From Azoarcus sp. (GTDB taxonomy: Bacteria > Pseudomonadota > Gammaproteobacteria > Burkholderiales > Rhodocyclaceae): a stretch of 5,148 nucleotides of DNA. Made by a program: the position numbers and the translations under genes. This document shows positions 1 through 4,617 of this stretch, in pieces. Location: contig JAITWP010000092.1 of NCBI GenBank assembly GCA_031285365.1, positions 1 through 5,148 on the forward strand, written 5' to 3'. Under the pieces are notes generated by a model that was not told where the DNA came from, did not search any database, and saw only the letters and a program-made list of their open reading frames with translations. How positions within the stretch are numbered: the first letter of the stretch is position 1; the number at the start of each line of letters is the position of its first letter.

Positions 1-1
1 C

Positions 2-613
2 GAAAAAAGCGGCTTGATGAACAGTCTGAGTCAATGGGTACTGAACGAAGCCTGCCGCCAGTTTGCGCAATGGCGACAGCGTGGCTTCACCCTTCCGTCC
101 GTGTCGGTCAACCTGTCACCCACCGATTTCCACAATCTGAAGCTGCCTCAATATCTCGAAGCCATTCTCCGTTCCCACGGCATGCTCCCCGGTGACCTCC
201 TGATCGAAATCACCGAAGGGGTATTGATGGATTCCAATCCGAACGTCATGCGAACACTCAACGAAATCCGTGCCCTCGGCGTGCGCCTGTCGATTGATGA
301 TTTCGGAACCGGCTATTCCAGTCTCGCCTATCTGCGCAACCTGCCGGTCAATGAACTCAAACTCGATCAATCCTTCGTGCACGACCTTGGCCGCGACCGA
401 TCCACGCGGGCTCTGACCAATGCCGTCATGCACATTGGTGACAGCATGGGCCTTCTGGTCGTCGCCGAGGGGGTCGAACATTCGACACAGCGCAATCTGC
501 TCAAGGCCCAGGGCTACCAGATCGTCCAGGGCAACCTGTTCTCCCCCCCGCTGCCGCCGGAGGAACTGGAAAACTGGCTGGACGAGAACATGTCCTTCAC
601 CCAGTGGCAGTAG
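2..613 (+). CDS. EAL-domain cyclic-di-GMP phosphodiesterase, C-terminal part (5' end outside window)
   Basis: This is the last 203 codons of a larger gene. The frame is already open at base 2 (EKSGLMNSLSQWVLNEACRQ), so the TTG/ATG at 14-19 are internal codons and not starts. An EAL domain is about 240 residues. The first 40 or so, including the EAL motif itself, and any PAS or GGDEF domains lie upstream of the window. The visible catalytic residues are all intact: Asn in SVNLSP (codon at 110), Glu in LIEITEG (206), the Asp pair in IDDFGTGYSS (296-301), Lys in NELKLDQSF (359), Glu in VAEGVE (467) and Gln in VQGNLF (527). By family knowledge such a domain hydrolyses c-di-GMP to pGpG, lowering the signal that promotes matrix production. 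The gene ends with TAG, 56 nt before ruvA, with no clear terminator between them. The family is certain; the full architecture, signal input and physiological target are not visible. Confidence 0.95.
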   Translation, partial: EKSGLMNSLSQWVLNEACRQFAQWRQRGFTLPSVSVNLSPTDFHNLKLPQYLEAILRSHGMLPGDLLIEITEGVLMDSNPNVMRTLNEIRALGVRLSIDDFGTGYSSLAYLRNLPVNELKLDQSFVHDLGRDRSTRALTNAVMHIGDSMGLLVVAEGVEHSTQRNLLKAQGYQIVQGNLFSPPLPPEELENWLDENMSFTQWQ

Positions 614-669
614 AATCGGACGGATTTCCTTACATCCATTCCTTACCCTGTTAATGGAAGAAGACCGTC

Positions 670-1257
670 ATGATCGGGCGTATCTCGGGCATCCTGCTTG
701 AAAAGAAACCACCACAAATCCTCGTCGAAACCGGGGGCATCGGCTATGAGATCGATGTGCCGATGAGCACCTTTTGCGATTTGCCCGCCTGCGGCGAGAA
801 GGTAAAGCTCCACACTCATTTCGTCGTGCGCGAAGACGGGCATTTCCTCTATGGTTTCGCCACCAGCGAAGAACGCGCGGTTTTTCGCCAACTCATCCGG
901 ATTTCCGGTATCGGCGCGCGCATGGCCCTGGCGGTGCTCTCCGGCCTGCCGATCAGCGAACTGGCCCAGGCCGTCGCGCTCCAGGAAACCGGTCGCCTGG
1001 TGAAAATCCCCGGCATCGGCAAAAAAACCGCCGAGCGCCTGCTCCTGGAATTGCGCGGCAAGTTCGATGCCCTCCCCGGTATGCCGCAACAGGCACTGCG
1101 TTCCGGTGCATCGGCCCCCGGCGGCGATATTCTCGATGCCCTGCTCGCTCTGGGCTACAACGAGCGAGAGGCGCTCGCCGCCATGAAAGGACTTGCCGAT
1201 GACGTGGAAGTCGCCGAGGGCATCCGGCTGGCGCTCAGGCAGCTTGCCAGGGCATGA
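670..1257 (+). CDS. ruvA: Holliday junction branch migration complex subunit RuvA
   Basis: The 195-residue product is close to the usual RuvA length of about 190-205. RuvA tetramers bind four-way DNA junctions and load RuvB helicase rings to drive branch migration in recombinational repair. Domain I (about residues 1-63) is the OB fold beginning MIGRISGILLEKKPPQILVE. It carries the acidic-pin residues Glu55-Asp56 in VVREDGHFLYGF. Domain II has two helix-hairpin-helix motifs, around residues 75-90 (LIRISGIGARMALAVLSG) and 110-125 (LVKIPGIGKKTAERLLLEL). Domain III (about 150-195) has the RuvB-contacting helices with DALLALGYNEREALAAM. The ATG at 670 is preceded by GGAAGAAG (656-663), and an in-frame TAA at 652 excludes a longer start. 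Unusually, ruvC is not adjacent upstream (an EAL gene is) and ruvB is not adjacent downstream (PEP-CTERM genes are). Nothing suggests the gene is damaged. Confidence 0.97.
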   Translation: MIGRISGILLEKKPPQILVETGGIGYEIDVPMSTFCDLPACGEKVKLHTHFVVREDGHFLYGFATSEERAVFRQLIRISGIGARMALAVLSGLPISELAQAVALQETGRLVKIPGIGKKTAERLLLELRGKFDALPGMPQQALRSGASAPGGDILDALLALGYNEREALAAMKGLADDVEVAEGIRLALRQLARA

Positions 1258-1274
1258 GTCCTGTCATTTTGTAT

Positions 1275-1291
1275 TGTCGAGAAACTTTACA
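1275..1291 (+). promoter_or_regulatory. Putative enhancer-binding-protein site (UAS) of PEP-CTERM gene 1
   Basis: The sequence is TGTCGAGAAACTTTACA. It is an imperfect palindrome with TGT and ACA at the ends, extended by flanking bases to ATTGT...ACAAT. The same 17-bp layout recurs upstream of genes 2 and 3 at the same distance from the promoter. It is centred 60 nt upstream of the -24 GG, roughly -84 from the predicted transcription start, a normal place for a sigma-54 activator site. Binding by PrsR is inference from the PEP-CTERM context. It begins only 17 nt after the ruvA stop codon. Confidence 0.65.
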
Positions 1292-1323
1292 ATTTTTGTA
1301 GGAGCTTAATTTTTCTCTCTTAA

Positions 1324-1336
1324 AATCATATAGATG
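1324..1336 (+). promoter_or_regulatory. IHF-like site of PEP-CTERM gene 1
   Basis: AATCATATAGATG matches the IHF consensus WATCAANNNNTTR with two mismatches. It lies between the UAS and the promoter, beginning 19 nt before the -24 GG, exactly as in genes 2 and 3. IHF commonly bends DNA at this position in sigma-54 promoters. This copy is the weakest of the three, and its support comes mainly from the register with the other two. Confidence 0.4.
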
Positions 1337-1341
1337 CGAGA

Positions 1342-1358
1342 TGGCCTGATTTATGCTT
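1342..1358 (+). promoter_or_regulatory. Sigma-54 (-24/-12) promoter of PEP-CTERM gene 1
   Basis: TGGCCTGATTTATGCTT has GG at 1343-1344 and GC at 1355-1356, separated by the invariant 10 nt, and resembles the TGGCAC-N5-TTGC consensus. Transcription should start near 1368, giving a leader of about 43 nt before the ATG at 1411. Near-identical elements precede the two other PEP-CTERM genes. Confidence 0.8.
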
Positions 1359-1371
1359 GTACATGTCACCG

Positions 1372-1384
1372 AGTCGCTTCGACT
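1372..1384 (+). other. Small inverted repeat in the leader of PEP-CTERM gene 1
   Basis: AGTCG-CTT-CGACT is a perfect 5-bp hairpin just after the predicted transcription start. Outer arms TGTAC (1358-1362) and GTACA (1386-1390) are also complementary. It lies upstream of the ribosome binding site AAGAGGA (1398-1404). It may affect mRNA stability or be incidental. Confidence 0.35.
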
Positions 1385-1410
1385 AGTACATACATAAAAG
1401 AGGATTCATC

Positions 1411-2253
1411 ATGAGCAGCATTGCAACAGTTCGCAAACTTGCCGCCGCCAGCGTGCTGGCATTCGCGGCTTCCGCTTCGCAAGCGGCTGTAATAGACAAC
1501 TGGGAGTACACCCTTGAACTGAATTGGATCACCTCCTCGGCCGTATTCAGTCCGGGCGAGAACCGGACAGGCTATCCGGGAGCAACCACCGTCAGCAACA
1601 CCCTGCTTTCTTGGGGTTGGCAGAACGGCAACTACAAGAATGTCGACCCAAACACCGGCTATAACCGCAGCGCCCTGGAAATCACCACTCCAACCGCTAC
1701 AGGGATGATCGCCACCAACGGAAGCTCGGTGGCTGCCAATATGTTCACGCACTACAACGCCCCGATCTACGAGGTTTTCCCGTCCCTCGAAAAGGTCCAG
1801 TTGTCAGTAACGGTCAATCTGGGGCTTCCCGGTTTCGATTCCATCTACAGTGTTACGCAGACTTTCAATGTGTATTTCAAGGAAACACTGAACGACGGTA
1901 AGCAGTGCGCCTGGGGCTTGTGCGACAACGACATTTTCGCGATTGTCACCGTCGCCCCAACGCTTGACGACTTCTCCTACGCGTTCAATTTTGGTGGAAT
2001 CGACTACACGTTCAACTACTTCGAGACATCCGATTATCTCAAGCCACTCTCGGCGGCTGCCTGCAGCGCGGCTGGCATAGCAAGTGGCTTGGCGTGCTAC
2101 GGCTTCACGACACCCGAAAGCATGACAACTCCAGTGCAGTTCGCTTTCTCGATCACGGCGGTTCCTGAGCCAGAGACCTACGCGATGCTGCTGGCGGGCC
2201 TGACCATGATCGGTGTCGTAGTGCGCCGTCGGCGTAACGCGATCGGCAGATAA
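1411..2253 (+). CDS. PEP-CTERM sorting-domain protein 1 (THxN type)
   Basis: This 280-residue secreted protein is a predicted exosortase substrate. A Sec signal peptide occupies residues 1-25 (R8-K9, a hydrophobic AAASVLAFAASA core, and SQA cleavage before A26). The mature part is polar and aromatic-rich, beginning DNWEYTLELNW. NMFTHYN at 110-116 is the THxN signature. Cysteine pairs occur at 166/171 (CAWGLC) and 218/229, and could form disulfides after export. The tail has PEP at 252-254, a hydrophobic helix at about 257-271 and RRRR at 272-275. By family knowledge, the tail directs membrane insertion and cleavage by an XrtA/EpsH-type exosortase, and such proteins are tied to exopolysaccharide, floc and biofilm formation. 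The molecular role of the core is unknown. The start is supported by AAGAGGA 6 nt upstream and by the signal peptide. It is monocistronic, with its own sigma-54 promoter and terminator. No exosortase gene is in the window. Confidence 0.92.
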   Translation: MSSIATVRKLAAASVLAFAASASQAAVIDNWEYTLELNWITSSAVFSPGENRTGYPGATTVSNTLLSWGWQNGNYKNVDPNTGYNRSALEITTPTATGMIATNGSSVAANMFTHYNAPIYEVFPSLEKVQLSVTVNLGLPGFDSIYSVTQTFNVYFKETLNDGKQCAWGLCDNDIFAIVTVAPTLDDFSYAFNFGGIDYTFNYFETSDYLKPLSAAACSAAGIASGLACYGFTTPESMTTPVQFAFSITAVPEPETYAMLLAGLTMIGVVVRRRRNAIGR

Positions 2254-2299
2254 ATGTAGGCAAAAGCGGCGCAGTTTCACGTCGCCTGCCACGTCTGAC

Positions 2300-2342
2300 A
2301 TCCCAAGGATCCGGATGACAACATCCGGATCCTTGGGATTTT
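2300..2342 (+). terminator. Rho-independent terminator of PEP-CTERM gene 1
   Basis: A perfect 18-bp inverted repeat (arms 2300-2317 and 2322-2339) closes on the loop ACAA, followed by a short TTTT run (2339-2342). The stem contains GGATCCGG. It lies 46 nt after the stop codon. The T tract is short but the stem is very strong. Its last T is the first base of the next gene's upstream element. Confidence 0.88.
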
Positions 2343-2358
2343 GTCGAGAAATTTTACA
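2342..2358 (+). promoter_or_regulatory. Putative enhancer-binding-protein site (UAS) of PEP-CTERM gene 2
   Basis: TGTCGAGAAATTTTACA differs from the gene 1 element at one base of 17. It is centred 60 nt before the -24 GG, the same spacing as gene 1. It directly abuts the preceding terminator. Assignment to PrsR or a similar activator is inference. Confidence 0.65.
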
Positions 2359-2390
2359 CACTTTGCAGCAAGCTTTATTTACTCATTTAG

Positions 2391-2403
2391 AATCAAACAG
2401 ATA
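2391..2403 (+). promoter_or_regulatory. IHF-like site of PEP-CTERM gene 2
   Basis: AATCAAACAGATA matches WATCAANNNNTTR except for one base and starts 19 nt before the -24 GG. The surrounding TTARAATCAWAYAGAT is conserved with the gene 1 region, which is otherwise poorly conserved there. Confidence 0.5.
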
Positions 2404-2408
2404 AAAAT

Positions 2409-2425
2409 AGGCTCGCTTTTTGCTT
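2409..2425 (+). promoter_or_regulatory. Sigma-54 (-24/-12) promoter of PEP-CTERM gene 2
   Basis: AGGCTCGCTTTTTGCTT has GG at 2410-2411 and GC at 2422-2423 with the required 10-nt gap. The TTTTTGCT -12 part is close to consensus, while the -24 part begins with A instead of T. The predicted start is near 2435, giving a leader of about 33 nt. Confidence 0.78.
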
Positions 2426-2467
2426 ATGTAGACGACTACTTTAGATTCCATAAAGGAAAACAACACC

Positions 2468-3346
2468 ATGAGCATTGGGATAATTCGCAAACTTGCTGCA
2501 GCCAGTGTTTTTGCGCTTGCAGCCACCGCGTCGCAGGCAGCCGTCGTCGAGAGCTGGGACTTTGTACTCACCATGAACTGGAGCACCAGCACAAACTCAT
2601 ACGGCTTTGACCGTGGCTATCTGCCCAACCATGGCGGGTATGGACCCGGAAAAAGGGTCGTCACCTCCACCGAAGTCAGTTGGGGGGGCACCGGCACGCT
2701 CGGCAAGTTCTATCCTATCCAGTCCTATCCCAGCATCTGGGGACGCAGTGGGATCGTGATTACCCAGCCCAACATCGCGGGAAACATCAAAACCTCCATT
2801 GAAGGGGAGTCCAGCTTCAGCGTGCAGGCGAATATGTTCACGCACTATAACGCAGGGGTATCGCCCTCTCACGACACCCTCAGGTACGCCACGATGAATG
2901 TGGATGTTCAGGTGGTACACCCTGACACCGGCGAGGTAGTGGCCACCGTCCCCAAGACCTTCAAAGTCTATTTTCTTGAGACGCGCACTACCTATACCAA
3001 CCCCCCTCCCCCGATGAGCGATCCCGATATCTTCGCGGTTCTCTCTGATATGGATTTCACGGAATCGTTCTTGTACGGTGGCGTGGAATACACGCTCAAC
3101 TACTTCGAGATGCCCGACAATCTCAAGAAACTCTCAAATAACCTGTGCGGGCAGGTAGTGAAAACCAACTCACCTTGCTACGGTTTCACGACGGCTGAGA
3201 ACACCTCTACCGCGATCAAGTTCAACTTCTCGATCACGGCGGCTCCGACGGCGATTCCGGAGCCGGAAACCTACGCGATGATGCTGGCGGGCTTGGGCCT
3301 GATCGGTGTCGTGGCACGTCGTCGGCGCAACGCGATCAGCAAGTAA
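2468..3346 (+). CDS. PEP-CTERM sorting-domain protein 2 (THxN type)
   Basis: This 292-residue paralogue of protein 1 is the longest of the three. The signal peptide is residues 1-24 (R7-K8, then AAASVFALAATA, SQA cleavage before A25). The mature N-terminus VVESWDFVLTMNW aligns with the other two. NMFTHYN is at 122-128. The segment at about 175-185 that carries a cysteine pair in proteins 1 and 3 is replaced here by a proline loop, TNPPPPMSDPDIF. The later pair C227/C237 before CYGFTTAE remains. The tail is preceded by a short extra AAPTA insert, then PEP at 264-266, the hydrophobic helix, and RRRR at 284-287. AAGGA at 2453-2457, 10 nt upstream, and the signal peptide set the start. It is monocistronic with its own promoter and terminator. 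The predicted fate is Sec export, transient membrane anchoring and exosortase processing. The coding sequence contains G7 (2682-2688) and C6-T-C5 (3001-3012) tracts. Confidence 0.92.
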   Translation: MSIGIIRKLAAASVFALAATASQAAVVESWDFVLTMNWSTSTNSYGFDRGYLPNHGGYGPGKRVVTSTEVSWGGTGTLGKFYPIQSYPSIWGRSGIVITQPNIAGNIKTSIEGESSFSVQANMFTHYNAGVSPSHDTLRYATMNVDVQVVHPDTGEVVATVPKTFKVYFLETRTTYTNPPPPMSDPDIFAVLSDMDFTESFLYGGVEYTLNYFEMPDNLKKLSNNLCGQVVKTNSPCYGFTTAENTSTAIKFNFSITAAPTAIPEPETYAMMLAGLGLIGVVARRRRNAISK

Positions 3347-3366
3347 TCGTAAAGCTGACCCGTCCA

Positions 3367-3411
3367 AAACCAGGAGATCCGGATGGCAACATCCAGGTCT
3401 CCTGGTTTTTT
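3367..3411 (+). terminator. Rho-independent terminator of PEP-CTERM gene 2
   Basis: Arms 3367-3385 and 3390-3408 form a 19-position stem with one mismatch (C3380/A3395) and one G-U pair. It is capped by a GCAA (GNRA) tetraloop and followed by six Ts (3406-3411). The left arm shares GATCCGGATG with the terminator of gene 1, so the two are related by descent. Confidence 0.9.
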
Positions 3412-3461
3412 CATCCCTACTCAACCCATTTCCACATGTAACGCACAGCATATCTTCTTGA

Positions 3462-3479
3462 TTTCAAAGCAGTTTGAAA
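3462..3479 (+). repeat. Perfect inverted repeat upstream of PEP-CTERM gene 3
   Basis: TTTCAAA-GCAG-TTTGAAA is a 7-bp perfect dyad, 15 nt before the UAS of gene 3. Genes 1 and 2 have nothing comparable. It may be an additional operator or an incidental AT-rich hairpin. Confidence 0.4.
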
Positions 3480-3493
3480 AGACATGATCTTAG

Positions 3494-3510
3494 TGTCGGT
3501 TTTTTTTACA
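3494..3510 (+). promoter_or_regulatory. Putative enhancer-binding-protein site (UAS) of PEP-CTERM gene 3
   Basis: TGTCGGTTTTTTTTACA keeps both halves (TGTCG and TTTACA) and the 6-nt spacer of the elements at genes 1 and 2, while the spacer sequence differs. It is centred 61 nt before the -24 GG, against 60 for the other two. Conservation of the halves, and not of the spacer, points to half-site recognition. Confidence 0.6.
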
Positions 3511-3511
3511 T

Positions 3512-3533
3512 ATTTCATATTGAAGCATGAAAT
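3512..3533 (+). repeat. Inverted repeat between UAS and promoter of PEP-CTERM gene 3
   Basis: ATTTCAT (3512-3518) and ATGAAAT (3527-3533) are perfect 7-bp arms around an 8-nt spacer, in very AT-rich DNA. The position suits a second activator half-site pair or a bending site, but genes 1 and 2 have no clear counterpart. Confidence 0.3.
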
Positions 3534-3543
3534 TATTTAAAAA

Positions 3544-3556
3544 ATTCAATGACTTA
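3544..3556 (+). promoter_or_regulatory. IHF-like site of PEP-CTERM gene 3
   Basis: ATTCAATGACTTA fits WATCAANNNNTTR with a single mismatch and begins 19 nt before the -24 GG, the same offset as in genes 1 and 2. The sequence is otherwise different from the other two control regions, so the shared position is informative. Confidence 0.5.
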
Positions 3557-3561
3557 TAAAC

Positions 3562-3578
3562 TGGCCTGATTTCTGCTT
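3562..3578 (+). promoter_or_regulatory. Sigma-54 (-24/-12) promoter of PEP-CTERM gene 3
   Basis: TGGCCTGATTTCTGCTT is identical to the gene 1 promoter except for one base. GG is at 3563-3564 and GC at 3575-3576, 10 nt apart. The predicted start is near 3588, giving a leader of about 49 nt. Confidence 0.8.
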
Positions 3579-3636
3579 ATAGACGGTACGCATTGGGTTC
3601 AGGTCTGCAACTCGCATTCAAAAGGAAGGTTTCACC

Positions 3637-4473
3637 ATGAAAAAAGGGACAATCAGCAAGTTAGTCGCCGCCAGTGTTCTGGCCTGCGCAGCTTCAGCCT
3701 CGCAAGCGGCACTCGTCGACGTCTGGAACTACTCGGTCGACATGGCATGGGTGACTTCTGCCACCCAGTTCTCCAGCAGCACAAATCCCAACTCGGATCC
3801 CTTCAGGTCATCCACCGTACTTAGTTGGGGTTACAAGAATGGGTTGGGGGGCTATGAGGCGCCAATTGGCTCAGACGCCAGATTCAACCGTAGCAGCTTG
3901 GTCATCACCCACCCGAATGGAACCGGAGCCATTTCCTCCAACGACAGTGTCGAGATGGTTAATATGTTTCGGCACACCAATAACGCGATCGACGGGTCTT
4001 TCGCTGCCCTTACGGAAACCACGTTGCGCGTGTCGGTCGATTTGACACCCCAGGGCAGTTCGGTTCCCGTAGAAACCCTGACCAAGGATTTCAAAATCTT
4101 CTTCTGGGAAACGCCGAATGTCGGTGGAACTTGCGGCTGGGGCAACTGCGACAATGATCTCTTCGCGTTTGTCGTAATGCCGGAAATCTTCGACGTATTC
4201 ACCTACGGCGGATACTCATACACGTTCAATTACTTCCAGACCAGTGGTCCCAATGCCATCACGCAATTTAGCGCGGATGTCTGCGGCCAGATAAGTGGAG
4301 GAAAACTGACCACTTCCTGCTACGGCTTCCAGACAGCAGAATCTGCCCGGACGTCGCTTCAGTTCGGTTTCTCGATCACGGCAGTTCCGGAACCCGAAAC
4401 CTACGCGATGATGCTGGCCGGTCTGGCTATGGTTGGCACCGTGGTTCGCCGCCGCAAAGCACTCCGCAAGTAA
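3637..4473 (+). CDS. PEP-CTERM sorting-domain protein 3 (THxN-like, variant motif)
   Basis: This is a 278-residue paralogue of proteins 1 and 2. The signal peptide is residues 1-24 (K2-K3-K8, core LVAASVLACAASA, SQA cleavage before A25). The mature part begins LVDVWNYSVDMAW. The THxN region reads NMFRHTN at 109-115, so Thr becomes Arg and Tyr becomes Thr, while His113 and Asn115 stay. Both cysteine pairs are present, at 166/171 (CGWGNC) and 216/228, making the core closer to protein 1 than to protein 2. The tail has PEP at 251-253, a hydrophobic stretch, and RRRK at 271-274. The predicted route is Sec export followed by exosortase sorting, with a matrix or floc-related role by family association only. 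The start is set by AAAGGAAGG just upstream and the signal peptide. It has its own sigma-54 promoter and terminator. Confidence 0.91.
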   Translation: MKKGTISKLVAASVLACAASASQAALVDVWNYSVDMAWVTSATQFSSSTNPNSDPFRSSTVLSWGYKNGLGGYEAPIGSDARFNRSSLVITHPNGTGAISSNDSVEMVNMFRHTNNAIDGSFAALTETTLRVSVDLTPQGSSVPVETLTKDFKIFFWETPNVGGTCGWGNCDNDLFAFVVMPEIFDVFTYGGYSYTFNYFQTSGPNAITQFSADVCGQISGGKLTTSCYGFQTAESARTSLQFGFSITAVPEPETYAMMLAGLAMVGTVVRRRKALRK

Positions 4474-4510
4474 ATGACGGCTTAACACTGCACCACAGGC
4501 GAGAATCAAG

Positions 4511-4547
4511 AACCTTCGGGATCCTCCAGGATCCCGAAGGTTTTTTT
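4511..4547 (+). terminator. Rho-independent terminator of PEP-CTERM gene 3
   Basis: Arms 4511-4525 and 4528-4542 are perfectly complementary over 15 bp (14 pairs if the end pair opens to a TCCA loop), followed by seven Ts (4541-4547). The stem holds GGATCC like the gene 1 terminator but is otherwise different. It should insulate dusB from the array. Confidence 0.93.
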
Positions 4548-4617
4548 ATCCCCGTCGGCTCACTCCATAGAGAGGGTGCATGAGGTAAAATATTTGCCCT
4601 TCCTGCGGCATTTCCTC

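Larger units (their letters stand above)
1275..4547 (+). repeat. Tandem array of three paralogous promoter-gene-terminator units
   Basis: Three units in the same orientation run 1275-2342, 2342-3411 and 3494-4547, each about 1.05-1.07 kb. Each holds, in order, a TGTCG-N6-TTTACA element, an IHF-like site, a sigma-54 promoter, a PEP-CTERM gene and a hairpin terminator. The copies are clearly homologous but diverged. The longest obvious identical stretches are short, for example TTCTCGATCACGGC and ACCTACGCGATG near the 3' ends of all three genes. This fits old duplication rather than recent amplification. Confidence 0.85.

Noticed and set aside
614..669. Possible sigma-70 promoter for ruvA in the 56-nt gap after the EAL gene
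   Set aside because: TTACAT and TTAATG-like words exist but neither their spacing nor their match is convincing, and co-transcription with the EAL gene is equally possible.
1258..1300. Possible terminator after ruvA, with TACAA-TTT-TTGTA at 1288-1300
   Set aside because: The stem is only five weak base pairs, is not followed by a run of Ts, and overlaps the conserved UAS, so it is better explained as part of the control region.
1804..2361. Minus-strand open frame of 185 codons over PEP-CTERM gene 1 and the following terminator
   Set aside because: It covers a terminator hairpin and the UAS of gene 2, lies opposite a convincing secreted-protein gene, and has no plausible motif.
2341..2610. 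Plus-strand open frame of 89 codons before gene 2
   Set aside because: It spans the UAS, IHF-like site and promoter and then overlaps the signal peptide of gene 2 out of frame.
3676..3687. Lipobox-like VLAC (residues 14-17) in the signal peptide of PEP-CTERM protein 3
   Set aside because: The hydrophobic stretch before the cysteine is too short, with Lys8 within it. The paralogues have Phe or Leu at or near this place and all three share an SQA signal peptidase I site, so lipidation is unlikely.
1275..4547. Mobile element carrying the PEP-CTERM array
   Set aside because: No transposase, integrase, terminal inverted repeats or target-site duplication was seen. The repeats present are explained by gene duplication.
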